64,000 nt of DNA from Aeromicrobium sp. Root495. Its GTDB lineage: Bacteria; Actinomycetota; Actinomycetes; Propionibacteriales; Nocardioidaceae. The position numbers and the translations under genes were made by a program. Below, piece by piece: positions 1-9,276 of the stretch (its first letter is position 1; each line of letters starts with the position of its first letter). The stretch is taken from assembly GCF_001426755.1 (NCBI RefSeq), contig NZ_LMFJ01000001.1:1500929-1564928 (forward strand), read 5' to 3'. The notes below the pieces were generated by a model. It was given only the letters and a program-made list of their open reading frames with translations. It made no database searches and had not been told where the DNA came from.

Positions 1-1
1 G

Positions 2-499
2 CACCCCAAGGGACAGCTCGTCGACCTCATCACCACGGTCACGGTCGACGGCGAGGTCGTGTGGGACGAGGTCACGACGTTGTTCTCGCGCGGCAAGCGT
101 GGCGCGGGGGCCGAGACCTCGGCGGCGCCGCTCGACGGGATCGAGGCGCCCGACGGTGTCGTCCAGTGGAAGCTCAAGGGCGACCTCGGTCGTCGCTACG
201 GAGCCATCTCGGGCGACCGCAACCCCATCCATCTGTACCCGGTCACCGCCAAGGCGTTCGGCTTCCCCACCAACATCGCCCACGGCATGTGGACCAAGGC
301 CCGCAGCCTCGCCGCGCTCCAGAACCGGCTGCCCGACGCCCACCGCGTCGACGTCGAGTTCAAGAAGCCGGTGCTGCTGCCCGCCACGGTCACCTTCGGG
401 CACACCGGGGCAGCCACCGACGCCGACGGACTGGTGTTCGGCGTCAAGGGCGCACGCAAGCCCGTGACCCACCTCGTGGGTCGCGTCACCGCCCTCTGA
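2..499 (+). CDS. MaoC-like dehydratase family protein, 5' end outside window
   Basis: The reading frame is open from the first bases of the window, so the N-terminus is missing. The frame before the first internal GTG (59) reads sensibly (HPKGQLVDLITTVTVDGEVV), so that GTG is not the true start. The visible part carries a hotdog-fold MaoC signature: a GAISGDRNPIHLYP stretch with the catalytic Asp/His pair, followed by FPTNIAHGMWTKA. Family members hydrate or dehydrate acyl-CoA or related thioesters. The substrate cannot be read from the sequence. The region up to the next gene (500-577) holds only a leader with a GAGGAG ribosome site. Confidence 0.85.
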   Translation, partial: HPKGQLVDLITTVTVDGEVVWDEVTTLFSRGKRGAGAETSAAPLDGIEAPDGVVQWKLKGDLGRRYGAISGDRNPIHLYPVTAKAFGFPTNIAHGMWTKARSLAALQNRLPDAHRVDVEFKKPVLLPATVTFGHTGAATDADGLVFGVKGARKPVTHLVGRVTAL

Positions 500-577
500 G
501 GGCTTGTACCGGCACGTAACCCAAGGCGGCCCGGTGTCGTTGGATCCCCTGTAGCTCACGTCACAGAGGAGTCCACG

Positions 578-2422
578 ATGCCGGGTCGTCTCGTCCGCGC
601 CGCCCTGTCCGCCGCTCTCGTCCTGACCGGCGTGCTGGCCATCTCGTCGGCGCCGGCCTCGGCCGCCACGTCGTGGAAGCCGCGCCCCGAGCAGTACCCG
701 GCCACCACCACGGTGCAGGACCTGGCGATCCCCATGTCCGACGGCACCGTGCTGCGCGGCAACCTCGTGCGTCCGGTCGGCGCCGACGGCAAGGTCGTCA
801 CCACCAGGCTGCCGACGATCGTCACCATCACCGCCTACAACAAGAACGTCCAGGAGCAGGCCGGCGGGCTGGCCGGCGGCGACTCCAGCTTCCTCGTGAA
901 GCGCGGCTACCTGCAGCTCACCGTCGACGCCCGTGGCACGGGCAGCTCCGGCGGCACGTGGTGCGCGTTCTGCGCCCGCGAGGACAAGGACTTCGGCGAG
1001 GTCGTCACGTGGGCGGGTCAGCAGCCGTGGTCCAACGGCAGCACCGGCATGAGCGGTCCCTCGTACATGGGCATCGCCCAGATCTTCGCCGCCGGCGCAC
1101 GGCCCAAGGGCCTCAAGGCGATCTTCCCCCAGGTCCCCGGCGCCGACGTCTACCGCGACGTCGTGGCCTCCGGAGGAGCGCTCGACGTCGGCTTCATCCC
1201 GCTGTGGATCGGCCTCGTGAACGGCACGGCCATCATCCCGCCGACCCTCACCGCCACCAACCCCGCGCTCGGCCTGGGCACGCTCGTGACGCACCTGCTC
1301 GGCAACGGCGCGTTCAGCGCCGGGCTGCTCCTCACGGCCCTGGGCGGTGGCGAGCCCGCGTTCGACGGCGAGTTCTACACGCAGCGCTCCCCCATCAACG
1401 TGGCCTCGAAGATCGACGTCCCGACGTTCTTCATCTCCGGGGAGTACGACCTCTTCCAGCGCGGCACGCCGCTGCTCTACGAGAACCTGCGCAAGCGCGG
1501 CGTCCAGACCAAGATGATCGTCGGGCCGTGGGACCACCTGCAGGCCTCCGGGGGCGTGGGCCTCGAGAAGGCGGGCCACGGCACGCTCGGCGAGCTCCAG
1601 CTCCGCTGGTTCGACCGCTACGTGAAGGGTCGCGCCGACGCCACCCTCGACTCCGACATCCCGCCGCTCACCTACTACCAGCAGGGCACGGGCGCCTGGA
1701 CCAAGGGCACCGACGTCGTGGCCCCCGGCAGCCGCGCCACGAGCTTCCGCCTCTCCGGCTCGGCCTCGACAGGACAGACTGCAGGTCTCACCACCGGAAA
1801 GGCGGACGAGGGCGTCTCCGACGTCCTTCCCGTCCCGGCCCAGGGCCTGTGCACCCGCTCCACCAACCAGTGGACGGCCGGCGTCCTCAACAAGGCCCTT
1901 CCGGACCTGCCGTGCTTCACGAACAACCAGTTCAACGACCGGCTCGGTCCGGTGTTCGAGACGGCCCCGCTCACGAAGGCCGTCACGCTGCAGGGCCAGG
2001 TCAACGCCCGGCTCTACACCTCCACCGTCGGCGCCGGGGACGGCATGCTCTCGGTGGCGCTCGAGGACGTCGCGCCCGACGGCACCGTCAGCCGTCTCAC
2101 CGGTGGCTGGCAGGTCATCTCGATGCGCGCCCTCGACACCAGCCGTAGCCGCTACCTGGACGGCAAGGTCATCCAGCCGTACCACCCGTTCACGAAGGCC
2201 AGCAAGAAGCCTCTCGCCGCAGGCGAGGTGGCACCGGTCGACGTCGAGATCTTCCCGACGGCGGCCAAGATCCTCCCGGGCCACCGGCTCCGGGTGGCCG
2301 TGCAGGCCTTCGACGTGCCGCACCTGCTCCCGAACCTCGGCGACCTACTGGGCTCGCTCAGCGTCATCCGGGTGCACAGCTCGGCGAAGTACCCGTCGGA
2401 GGTGACCATCCCGACGCGCTGA
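578..2422 (+). CDS. Exported CocE/NonD family (X-Pro dipeptidyl-peptidase S15-like) hydrolase
   Basis: A 614-residue protein with a typical signal peptide: RLVR, a hydrophobic stretch, then a probable cleavage after APASA near residue 29. The alpha/beta-hydrolase core carries a GPSYMG nucleophile elbow (Ser162), Asp291 in GEYDLF and His320 in WDH, a plausible catalytic triad. The C-terminal third matches the jelly-roll domain of the S15/CocE family. Enzymes of this family cleave esters or X-Pro peptides, and the substrate here is unknown. The start ATG is preceded by GAGGAG at good spacing. It faces tesB convergently, with 22 bp between the stops. Confidence 0.85.
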   Translation: MPGRLVRAALSAALVLTGVLAISSAPASAATSWKPRPEQYPATTTVQDLAIPMSDGTVLRGNLVRPVGADGKVVTTRLPTIVTITAYNKNVQEQAGGLAGGDSSFLVKRGYLQLTVDARGTGSSGGTWCAFCAREDKDFGEVVTWAGQQPWSNGSTGMSGPSYMGIAQIFAAGARPKGLKAIFPQVPGADVYRDVVASGGALDVGFIPLWIGLVNGTAIIPPTLTATNPALGLGTLVTHLLGNGAFSAGLLLTALGGGEPAFDGEFYTQRSPINVASKIDVPTFFISGEYDLFQRGTPLLYENLRKRGVQTKMIVGPWDHLQASGGVGLEKAGHGTLGELQLRWFDRYVKGRADATLDSDIPPLTYYQQGTGAWTKGTDVVAPGSRATSFRLSGSASTGQTAGLTTGKADEGVSDVLPVPAQGLCTRSTNQWTAGVLNKALPDLPCFTNNQFNDRLGPVFETAPLTKAVTLQGQVNARLYTSTVGAGDGMLSVALEDVAPDGTVSRLTGGWQVISMRALDTSRSRYLDGKVIQPYHPFTKASKKPLAAGEVAPVDVEIFPTAAKILPGHRLRVAVQAFDVPHLLPNLGDLLGSLSVIRVHSSAKYPSEVTIPTR

Positions 2423-2444
2423 CCGCGCGGCTGCGCCAGGGCCG

Positions 2445-3314
2445 TCAGCGGGAGCGGCGCTGTCGGATGAGGCCCTCCTGGGCCACGGTGGCCACGAGGG
2501 TCCCGTCCTGGGCGAAGACACGCGCCGTGCTGAGGCCCCGGGCTCCCGAGGCCGACGGCGAGGTCTGGTCGTAGAGCAGCCACTCGTCGGCGCGCACGGG
2601 ACGGTGGAACCAGATCACGTGGTCGAGCGAGGCCGGCATGACCTTGGGGTCGCCGATGAAGGTGCCGTGCGGGAGGAGGGAGACGCCCAGCAGGCTGAAG
2701 TCCGAGATGTAGGTGAACGCCGCGTTGTGCACGATGCGGGAGTCGGGCAGCGTGCCGTTGGCGCGGAACCAGAGTCGCTGCACGGCCGGGACCAGCTCAC
2801 GGGACGGGTCGTCGGGTGTCCGGTTGTCGCCCACGTACCGCAGGTCGAACGCGTCCCAGTCCCGCTTCCACGCGAGGGAGAAGTCCGACCCTCGCTCGGC
2901 GATGATGTCGATGAGGGGCGTGGAGTCCTCCGGAGACGGGACCTCGGGCATCCGGTCCTGGTGGTCGAAGCCGTCCTCCTCGCGCTGGAAGGACACCGTC
3001 ATGTAGAAGATGTTCTCGCCGTGCTGGCGCGCCGCGACGCGCCGCGTGGTGAACGATCCGCCGTCCCGGACGTTCTCGACGTCGTAGATGATCGGGATGC
3101 TGGGATCGCCGCCGAGCAGGAAGTACGCGTGGAGCGAGTGGATGTGCCGGTCCTCCGGAGCCGTCAGCTGGGCCGCCATGACGGCCTGCGCCGCCACCTG
3201 CCCGCCGAAGACACGGACGAGGCTCGAGTTCTCGGGCTGCTTCCCGCGGTACAGACCGATCTCGAGCGGCTCGAGGTCCAGCAGGTCGACGATCTCAGAC
3301 AACGATTCAGGCAC
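2445..3314 (-). CDS. tesB: Acyl-CoA thioesterase II
   Basis: A 289-residue double-hotdog thioesterase that hydrolyses acyl-CoA to free acid and CoA in the cytoplasm. The N-terminal part contains GGQVAAQAVMAA and the HSLHAYFLLGGD stretch. The C-terminal hotdog has SDFSLLG, LDHVIWFHRP and a terminal VAQEGLIR, matching the Asp/Thr/Gln catalytic region of E. coli TesB. Length is normal (286 in E. coli). The start is a GTG, chosen because a TAGGAT -10 element lies 6 nt upstream, which suggests a leaderless mRNA. Confidence 0.93.
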   Translation of the reverse strand: MPESLSEIVDLLDLEPLEIGLYRGKQPENSSLVRVFGGQVAAQAVMAAQLTAPEDRHIHSLHAYFLLGGDPSIPIIYDVENVRDGGSFTTRRVAARQHGENIFYMTVSFQREEDGFDHQDRMPEVPSPEDSTPLIDIIAERGSDFSLAWKRDWDAFDLRYVGDNRTPDDPSRELVPAVQRLWFRANGTLPDSRIVHNAAFTYISDFSLLGVSLLPHGTFIGDPKVMPASLDHVIWFHRPVRADEWLLYDQTSPSASGARGLSTARVFAQDGTLVATVAQEGLIRQRRSR

Positions 3315-3320
3315 GGGCCG

Positions 3321-3326
3321 ATCCTA
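3321..3326 (-). promoter_or_regulatory. Putative -10 element of tesB (TAGGAT)
   Basis: TAGGAT on the minus strand, 6 nt before the tesB GTG. This geometry places transcription initiation at or next to the start codon. No -35 is evident. Confidence 0.5.
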
Positions 3327-3385
3327 GCGATCCCGGCGCCCACCGGCGGCGTCCTCGCCGACCTCGTGGCTCAGCCGTCGTCGTG

Positions 3386-3437
3386 CTTGCGCTGACGCGC
3401 AAGGCTAGTCCCGATCGTTCTTGCGCTGACGCGCAAG
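3386..3437 (-). repeat. 34-bp tandem duplication of the PAC2 gene 3' end, each copy with an 18-bp dyad
   Basis: The 18-mer CTTGCGCTGACGCGCAAG occurs at 3386-3403 and again at 3420-3437, exactly 34 bp apart. Each copy is itself an inverted repeat (CTTGCGC, TGAC, GCGCAAG). One copy lies inside the last codons of the PAC2 gene and the other lies just beyond its stop. The downstream copy may act as a transcript-end hairpin. Confidence 0.7.
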
Positions 3438-4301
3438 GAACTGCTCGAACTGGTCCGCCAGCTCGTCGCCCGAGGGGATGGCGTCCTCCTCCGCCAGGAG
3501 CGACTGGGCCGCTCCTCGGGTGAAGGCGTCGTACTGCTGCTCCAGGCCGTGCAGGACGTTCTCGCCGTCCTGGTCCGAGATCTGCTCCTGGATCTGCTCC
3601 ATGGCGGCGCTCGTGGCCGTGCGCAGGGCGTCGAGGTCGAGCTCGAGACCCAGCCGGTCGACGACGGCGTCGATCAGCGCGATGGCCGCCGGCGGGTAGT
3701 CGATCTGGGCGAGGTAGTGCGGGACGTGCACGACGTAGCCCGCGGCGTCGAGACCCAGCTGGCCGAACCGGTACTCCAGGAGCGACTGCGCCGACGACGG
3801 CACCTTGACCTCGGCGCCCCACAGGTTGGTGCGGTCGACGATCTCGGGCCGCGTGCCGTGGGCGGTGATCATGGGAGGACGGGTGTGCGGCACCCCCATG
3901 GGCACCGCGCCGAGCCCCAGCGTGAGCGGGATGCGCAGGTCGGTCACGACGTCGCGGAGCTCGCTCACGAAGGACTCCCAGCGGAAGTCGGGCTCCGGAC
4001 CGGCGAGCAGGTAGTACGGCGTGCCGGCCGCGTCGCGCTCCAGCACGATGTCGAGCCGGGGCTCTTCGTAGTCCTGGTAGTGATCCTGGCGGAACGTGAC
4101 GAAGGGTCGACGGGCGCGGTAGTCGTAGAGCTCGTCGACGTCGAAGGAGTGGACGACCTCCCCCTCGCCGGTCGTGAGCGCCTCGGCCGCCAGGCGCGGC
4201 GCGCCGCCGGCCGTCAGGAACCCGTCGAGGGCGTGGATGAGGACGGCTCCCTGAGGAGCCTCGGGATCAGTCTGGGTGTCTCGTCGCTTGGGCCACTGCA
4301 T
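3405..4301 (-). CDS. PAC2 family protein (proteasome-assembly-chaperone-like)
   Basis: A 298-residue PAC2-fold protein. Recognisable parts are GFLTAGGAPRLAAEAL near the N-terminus, the DYR..RPFVTF stretch and LGLGAVPMGVPHTRPP in the middle. Actinobacterial PAC2 proteins are widespread, and a link to proteasome assembly is by homology only. An upstream ATG at 4328 would overlap dxs by 17 bp. The ATG at 4301 (MQWPKRR) lies 10 bp after the dxs stop and is preferred. It is probably cotranscribed with dxs. Confidence 0.85.
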   Translation of the reverse strand: MQWPKRRDTQTDPEAPQGAVLIHALDGFLTAGGAPRLAAEALTTGEGEVVHSFDVDELYDYRARRPFVTFRQDHYQDYEEPRLDIVLERDAAGTPYYLLAGPEPDFRWESFVSELRDVVTDLRIPLTLGLGAVPMGVPHTRPPMITAHGTRPEIVDRTNLWGAEVKVPSSAQSLLEYRFGQLGLDAAGYVVHVPHYLAQIDYPPAAIALIDAVVDRLGLELDLDALRTATSAAMEQIQEQISDQDGENVLHGLEQQYDAFTRGAAQSLLAEEDAIPSGDELADQFEQFLARQRKNDRD

Positions 4302-4311
4302 CGTCAACGCC

Positions 4312-6207
4312 TCAGCTCTCCGCCACATTCCCGCTGGTCACGGTCTCGCGCAGCGCCTCCAGGGCGTCGGTGGCGATGGCGTCGGGCGTGAGACCGACCC
4401 GCTCGAGCAGGACGTCGCGCTTGGCGTGCTCGAAGAACTCCTGGGCGATGCCGTGCACGCGCACGGGGGTGGGGATCCGGGCGTCCTGGAGGGCCTGTGT
4501 GAACGCCGACCCCACCCCGCCGACGCGTCCGTTGTCCTCGATGGTGACCACGAGTCGACGCCCGGTGGCCGCGGCCACCAGGTCGGGGTGGAAGGGCTTG
4601 ACCCAGCGCGGGTCCACGACCGTGGTCCCGAGGCCGGCAGCCTCCAGCCGCTCGGCGACGGCGAGGCCGGTGCGTGCCATGGAGCCGACGGCCAGGACCA
4701 GGACGTCGTCGGAGCTGCCCTGGTGGAGCACGTCTCCCCCGCCGAGCGTGCCGACCGCGTCGATGTCGTCCGGCACGGCGCCCTTGGCGAACCGGACCAC
4801 GGTGGGGGCGTCCGAGACGTCGACGGCCTCGCGCAGGAGCTCGCGCAGGCGTGAGCCGTCGCGGGGCGCGGCGAGCCGCAGGCCCGGGACGACCTGGAGG
4901 ATCGACATGTCCCACATGCCGTTGTGGCTGGCGCCGTCGTCGCCGGTGAGGCCGGCCCGGTCGAGGACGAACGTGACGCCGCAGCGGTGCAGCGCGACGT
5001 CGAGCAGGACCTGGTCGAACGCGCGGTTCAGGAAGGTGGCGTAGACCGCGAAGACGGGGTGCAGACCGGCCATGGCCATGCCCGCCGCGCTCGTGGCGGC
5101 GTGCTGCTCCGCGATGCCCACGTCGACGACGCGGTCGGGGAACTTGTCGGCGAAGGCGTCGAGGCCCACCGGGTACAGCATGGCGGCCGTGATGCCCACG
5201 ACGTCGGGACGCTCGTCGGCGATCCGGACGATCTCGTCGCGGAACACCGAGGTCCAGCCGGCGGGAGCGACCGAGCGGGCGTCGCCGGTCTCCCGGTCGA
5301 AGGCGGGCGCCTGGTGCATCTGGTCGTTGATGTTGGCCACGGCGATGTCGTAGCCCTGGCCCTTGGTGGTGAGTGCGTGGACGAGGACGGGACCGTTGAA
5401 CCGCTTGGCCTGGGTGAGCGCGTGTTCGAGAGCCTGGCGGTCGTGCCCGTCGACCGGCCCGAGGTACTTGAGTCCCATGTCCTCGAACATGCCCTGCGGG
5501 GCGAGGACGTCCTTGAGCCCCTTCTTGATGGCGTGCAGCGCCTCGTAGGCCGCCGGGCCCACGAGACGACCGCTGCTCAGCCGCTCCTTGATGGCGGCCA
5601 GGGCGGGTTCGTACCGCGGGTTGGTGCGGATCTCGGCGAGCCGGTTGGCCAGGCCGCCGACGGTGGGCTGGTACGAGCGGCCGTTGTCGTTGACGACGAT
5701 CACGAGGCGCCGGTCCTGAGCTGCAGCGATGTTGTTGATGGCCTCCCAGGCCATGCCGCCCGTGAGGGCACCGTCACCGATGACGGCCACGACGTGGCGG
5801 TCGTTGCCCAGGACCTCGTTGGCCCGGGCCATGCCGTCGGCGTAGGACAGGCTCGTGGAGGCGTGGGAGTTCTCGACCCAGTCGTGCTCGGACTCCGCCT
5901 GCGAGGGGTAGCCCGACAGGCCGCCCTCCTGGCGCAGCGAGTCGAAGGCGTCGGCGCGTCCGGTCACCATCTTGTGCACGTAGGCCTGGTGACCGGTGTC
6001 CCAGACGACGCGGTCGAGCGGCGACTCGAAGACGCGGTGGATGGCGAGCGTGAGCTCGACGACGCCCAGGTTGGGGCCGAGGTGCCCGGCGTGCTGGGCC
6101 ACGGCGTCGATCGTGCGCTCGCGGATCTCGTGGGCGAGGGTCGCGAGGTCGTCGTCGGAGAGGTCCCGCAGGTCAGCGGGTCCGCGGATCTCGTCGAGCA
6201 GGGCCAT
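4312..6207 (-). CDS. dxs: 1-deoxy-D-xylulose-5-phosphate synthase
   Basis: A 631-residue thiamine-diphosphate enzyme that condenses pyruvate and glyceraldehyde-3-phosphate, the first step of the MEP isoprenoid pathway. Diagnostic segments are the N-terminal [16 protein letters not shown] (substrate His), [25 protein letters not shown] (ThDP/Mg site) with the downstream NDN, and the transketolase-type pyrimidine domain with [15 protein letters not shown]. Length is normal. Position next to the sugar ABC/ROK operon resembles the Streptomyces arrangement. A TAGACT hexamer sits 6 nt before the ATG. Confidence 0.97.
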   Translation of the reverse strand: MALLDEIRGPADLRDLSDDDLATLAHEIRERTIDAVAQHAGHLGPNLGVVELTLAIHRVFESPLDRVVWDTGHQAYVHKMVTGRADAFDSLRQEGGLSGYPSQAESEHDWVENSHASTSLSYADGMARANEVLGNDRHVVAVIGDGALTGGMAWEAINNIAAAQDRRLVIVVNDNGRSYQPTVGGLANRLAEIRTNPRYEPALAAIKERLSSGRLVGPAAYEALHAIKKGLKDVLAPQGMFEDMGLKYLGPVDGHDRQALEHALTQAKRFNGPVLVHALTTKGQGYDIAVANINDQMHQAPAFDRETGDARSVAPAGWTSVFRDEIVRIADERPDVVGITAAMLYPVGLDAFADKFPDRVVDVGIAEQHAATSAAGMAMAGLHPVFAVYATFLNRAFDQVLLDVALHRCGVTFVLDRAGLTGDDGASHNGMWDMSILQVVPGLRLAAPRDGSRLRELLREAVDVSDAPTVVRFAKGAVPDDIDAVGTLGGGDVLHQGSSDDVLVLAVGSMARTGLAVAERLEAAGLGTTVVDPRWVKPFHPDLVAAATGRRLVVTIEDNGRVGGVGSAFTQALQDARIPTPVRVHGIAQEFFEHAKRDVLLERVGLTPDAIATDALEALRETVTSGNVAES

Positions 6208-6213
6208 TCGGCC

Positions 6214-6219
6214 AGTCTA
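6214..6219 (-). promoter_or_regulatory. Putative -10 element of dxs (TAGACT)
   Basis: TAGACT on the minus strand, 6 nt upstream of the dxs ATG, giving an essentially leaderless transcript if used. Confidence 0.5.
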
Positions 6220-6247
6220 CCGAGGAGTCCTGGAGATCACCGGGGCG

Positions 6248-6751
6248 TCACCGCGCGTGGTAGCGGCCACGCTCGTGGGAGAGCACTGCAGCGTCGCTCA
6301 CCTCGACGTGCTCGACCTGTGCCTCGACCAGGAGTCCCCACCCTGCGTGGCGAGCGTCCGTGGTGCGCCGGACGCCGATCCACCCTGCGGCGCCGGTCAG
6401 GACCGGCCCCCACGCGGACTCCTCCCACTGCGCCAGGGTGAAGGGACCACCCGGTGCCGGGGCCACACCGGCGAAGGCGTCGCTGAGGAACTCGTGACCG
6501 GACGTGGCGAGGTTCACGACGAACCGCTCGGGCTCCTCCTCCCAGAAGTCCGACTCCTCGTCGACGAGGCCCAGGACGACCGCCGGGTCACCGGCACCGA
6601 TCATGAACGACGAGACCGTGAGGCCGACCCGGGCGCGCCCCTCCCCCGCGGTCCAGAGGCTCACGGCCGCCGGGAGGTGGCCGCGCAGCCGTCGGAGCGG
6701 GTCGCGGTCGCCCGGAGGCGTGGCGAAGGGATGGTCCGTGTGGATCGTCAC
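6248..6751 (-). CDS. Flavin reductase-like (FMN-binding split-barrel) protein
   Basis: A 167-residue protein with the flavin-reductase-like fold: LRRLRGHLPAAVSLWTA, then GLTVSSFMIGAGDPAVVLGLVDEESDFWE, and FVVNLATSGHEFLSDAFAG. Family members reduce or bind FMN, often serving a monooxygenase partner, but none is adjacent here. The start is a GTG with TAGGCT 6 nt upstream. It lies downstream of the sugar operon and upstream of dxs on the same strand. Confidence 0.8.
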   Translation of the reverse strand: MTIHTDHPFATPPGDRDPLRRLRGHLPAAVSLWTAGEGRARVGLTVSSFMIGAGDPAVVLGLVDEESDFWEEEPERFVVNLATSGHEFLSDAFAGVAPAPGGPFTLAQWEESAWGPVLTGAAGWIGVRRTTDARHAGWGLLVEAQVEHVEVSDAAVLSHERGRYHAR

Positions 6752-6757
6752 CCCGCC

Positions 6758-6763
6758 AGCCTA
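6758..6763 (-). promoter_or_regulatory. Putative -10 element of the flavin reductase gene (TAGGCT)
   Basis: TAGGCT on the minus strand, 6 nt before the GTG start. It supports this GTG as the start of a leaderless mRNA. Confidence 0.5.
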
Positions 6764-6780
6764 GGCCCGTGGCCGACGGG

Positions 6781-8001
6781 TCAGGCGACGACGGATCCCG
6801 CCGACGCGTACGAGTCGGTGAGCGTGCCGACCGGGTCCTGCAGAAGCCGGCCGAACGCGAGCTCGGCGGCCCCCACCAGCACCGAGTCGGCGCCGAGACC
6901 GGGCAGCGTGATCCGGGCGAGCTCCCGCGGGGCTGCCAGTGCGTGCTCGGCGAAGGCGGCGTCGACATCGTCCCGCACCAGGGGCAGGAGGGGCCGCAGG
7001 TAGCCGCCCAGCACGATGACGCGCGGGTTCAGCAGGTTGACCATGCCGGCGAGTCCTCGGCCGATGTGCCAGGCCACCTGCCGCAGCTCCGGCGACGCCT
7101 CGTGGATGCCGTCGAGGAACTCGCCGAGCGAGGGAATGCGGTCGGGCGGGCACCCCACGGCGGCCGCGATGGCCACGCCGCCCACCTCGGTCTCCCAGCA
7201 GCCCCGTGCGCCGCAGTGGCACAGCTTTCCGTCGGGGACGAAGGGGACGTGGCCGATCTCGCCCGCGTAGCCGCCGGCACCCTCCAAGGGCCGTCCGGCC
7301 ACGACGACGCCGGCGCCCACGCCGACCTCGCCGGAGAGGTACACGAGGTCGTCGACGCCCACACCGGCACCACGCAGGTGCTCGGAGACGGCGCCGAGGT
7401 CGGCATCGTTGCCCAGGACCGGCCTCATGCCGCCGCCCAGGCGCTCGGCGAGCAGGGCACTGAACGGCACCTCGTGCCAGCCCAGGTTGGGCGCGAGCCG
7501 GACGAACCCGTCGTCGGCACGCACGATCCCCGGCACCGCGGCACCGACGCCGACCACCGGCACGGAAGGGTCGATGTCCTTGAGCACGAGTCGCATGAGC
7601 TCGGCCACCGAGTCGGCGGTGACCTCGGGGTCGTGACCGGCCGGCGCCGGACCGGTGGCCCGGGCCTGGACGATGCCGCCCAGACCCACACGGGCCACGG
7701 AGAGCCCGTCCACGCGCACGTCGGCCGCGAGGACGACGGCGCCCGGTCCCGCGAGGACGTCGACCGAGGGCCGACCGACCCCTGCACGCGCCCCGACGGA
7801 CTTGCCCTTGGCCGTGAGGCCGAGGGCCTCCAGCTCACCCACCAGACCGCCGATCGTGCTGCGGTTCAGTCCCATGCGACTCGTGAGGTCGGACCGTGAG
7901 ATCCGGCCGGCGCCGTGCACGTGACCCAGGACGGTTCCGAGGTTGTGCCGTCGGACGTCCTCCTGGTTGGTGCCGACGCCCGTCCGACCTGCGGACGCCA
8001 T
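6781..8001 (-). CDS. ROK family transcriptional regulator (Rok7B7/XylR-like)
   Basis: A 406-residue repressor-type ROK protein. Residues ~15-75 form a winged helix (RRHNLGTVLGHVHGAGRISR, then LTSRMGLNRSTIGGLV). The C-terminal part is the ROK sugar-binding fold with GAVPGIV, GNDADLGA and the zinc site CHCGARGCWE. The kinase DxGxT loop reads ADVRVDGL, so it should bind sugar without phosphorylating it. The gene is the last of the xylF-xylG-xylH operon, starting 2 bp past the permease stop. In Streptomyces coelicolor the ROK regulator Rok7B7 neighbours xylFGH, so orthology is likely. The operator may be the dyads upstream of xylF. Confidence 0.88.
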   Translation of the reverse strand: MASAGRTGVGTNQEDVRRHNLGTVLGHVHGAGRISRSDLTSRMGLNRSTIGGLVGELEALGLTAKGKSVGARAGVGRPSVDVLAGPGAVVLAADVRVDGLSVARVGLGGIVQARATGPAPAGHDPEVTADSVAELMRLVLKDIDPSVPVVGVGAAVPGIVRADDGFVRLAPNLGWHEVPFSALLAERLGGGMRPVLGNDADLGAVSEHLRGAGVGVDDLVYLSGEVGVGAGVVVAGRPLEGAGGYAGEIGHVPFVPDGKLCHCGARGCWETEVGGVAIAAAVGCPPDRIPSLGEFLDGIHEASPELRQVAWHIGRGLAGMVNLLNPRVIVLGGYLRPLLPLVRDDVDAAFAEHALAAPRELARITLPGLGADSVLVGAAELAFGRLLQDPVGTLTDSYASAGSVVA

Positions 8002-8003
8002 GT

Positions 8004-9266
8004 CTAGAGTCCTGTCGCGGAACGCCGCCTGCGCGAGATCGCGTCGACGCTGGCCGCGAGGAGCAGGACGCCACCCGTGACGATGAAGTTGATGTACGAG
8101 GCCTGGTCGAGGAGGCCGAGCCCGTTGGCGATGGTGGCGATGACCAGGCCGCCGATGACGGCGTCGCGGGCCTTGCCCTTGCCGCCGAAGAGGCTCGTGC
8201 CGCCGATGACTGCCGCGCCCACCGCGTAGAGCAGCGTGTTGCCGCCGCCGGACGACGTGGAGACCTTGCCGAGGTTGGACGCCGCGATGACACCGCTGAG
8301 CGCGGCCATGGAGGAGCCGAACATGAAGACGGAGATCCGGATGCGGTCGACGTTGATGCCGGCGCGTCGCGCCGCCTCGGGGTTGCCACCCACCGCGTAG
8401 ACGTGACGCCCGTAGGCCGTGCGGCCGAGGACCATGGTCCAGGCGATGAGCAGGGCGATCACGAGCGGCAGCACGTACGGGATGCCCTCGATGACGAAGC
8501 CGGCGTTGGGCGCGCGGTTCAGGTTGAGCACGTAGGTGACGACGAGCAGGATCACGGCGAGCGCGACGATCTGGGCGACCACGACGGCGAGCGGCTGGTG
8601 CTGCAGGCCCTTGGAGACCTTCAGGCGGTGGCTCCGCAGGGCCAGGAGCGCGTAGACCACGATGACGACGACGGCGAGGACCCAGCCCCACGTCGGCGGC
8701 ACGTTGTTCTTGGTGATGCCCTTGATGACCTCCTGGTCGACGCGGACGGAGCCGCCGTCGCCGATGAGCTTCAGGAGCAGGCCCTGCAGGCCCAAGAAGA
8801 ACGCCAGGGTCACGACGAAGGAGGGAATGCCCACCTTGGCCACGATCAGGCCGATGACGAGGCCGATGACCGCGCCGGTGACGAGGGCGCCGAGCACCGC
8901 GACGCCCCACGGCAGGTCGTGGTCGGCGATCGCGAGCCCCATGACGGCTGCTGACGCGCCACCGGTGACGCCGGCGGACAGGTCGATGTCGCCCAGGAGC
9001 AGCACCATCACCAGTCCCATGGCCAGCACGATGATGGCGCCGGCCTGGGTGATGAGGTTGGCCATGTTGAGGGCCGAGAGGAAACGGTCGTTGGCGAGCC
9101 CGAACACGATGAACAGGACGAGCAGGCCCAGGATGGCGGGCAGCGCACCCATGTCGCCGCCGCGGACGCGGTTCACGTAGGCGCGTGCCGCCTCGCCCAG
9201 CGTGTTGGACTGGGTCCGGTCGTTGGCGAAGCCCGCCTCTTCGGCGTCGGTGATGATGTCGGTCAT
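8004..9266 (-). CDS. xylH: Sugar ABC transporter permease (XylH type)
   Basis: A 420-residue inner-membrane permease of the CUT2/BPD_transp_2 family. It has about ten hydrophobic segments, with the conserved GDIDLSAGVTGG and GGTSLFGGKGKARDAVIGGL motifs that mark sugar permeases of the xylose/ribose group. A soluble N-terminus (EEAGFANDRTQSNT) precedes the first helix. It sits 10 bp after xylG and 2 bp before the ROK gene. The naming rests on similarity to Streptomyces xylFGH. The transported sugar is not proved by sequence, and no xylose catabolic genes are in view. Confidence 0.87.
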   Translation of the reverse strand: MTDIITDAEEAGFANDRTQSNTLGEAARAYVNRVRGGDMGALPAILGLLVLFIVFGLANDRFLSALNMANLITQAGAIIVLAMGLVMVLLLGDIDLSAGVTGGASAAVMGLAIADHDLPWGVAVLGALVTGAVIGLVIGLIVAKVGIPSFVVTLAFFLGLQGLLLKLIGDGGSVRVDQEVIKGITKNNVPPTWGWVLAVVVIVVYALLALRSHRLKVSKGLQHQPLAVVVAQIVALAVILLVVTYVLNLNRAPNAGFVIEGIPYVLPLVIALLIAWTMVLGRTAYGRHVYAVGGNPEAARRAGINVDRIRISVFMFGSSMAALSGVIAASNLGKVSTSSGGGNTLLYAVGAAVIGGTSLFGGKGKARDAVIGGLVIATIANGLGLLDQASYINFIVTGGVLLLAASVDAISRRRRSATGL

Positions 9267-9276
9267 GTCTGGCCCC

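Noticed and set aside
6781..8910. A 709-residue ROK fusion protein
   Set aside because: The extra N-terminal part is a shadow frame of the permease gene. The true start is the ATG at 8001, followed at once by a typical winged-helix domain.
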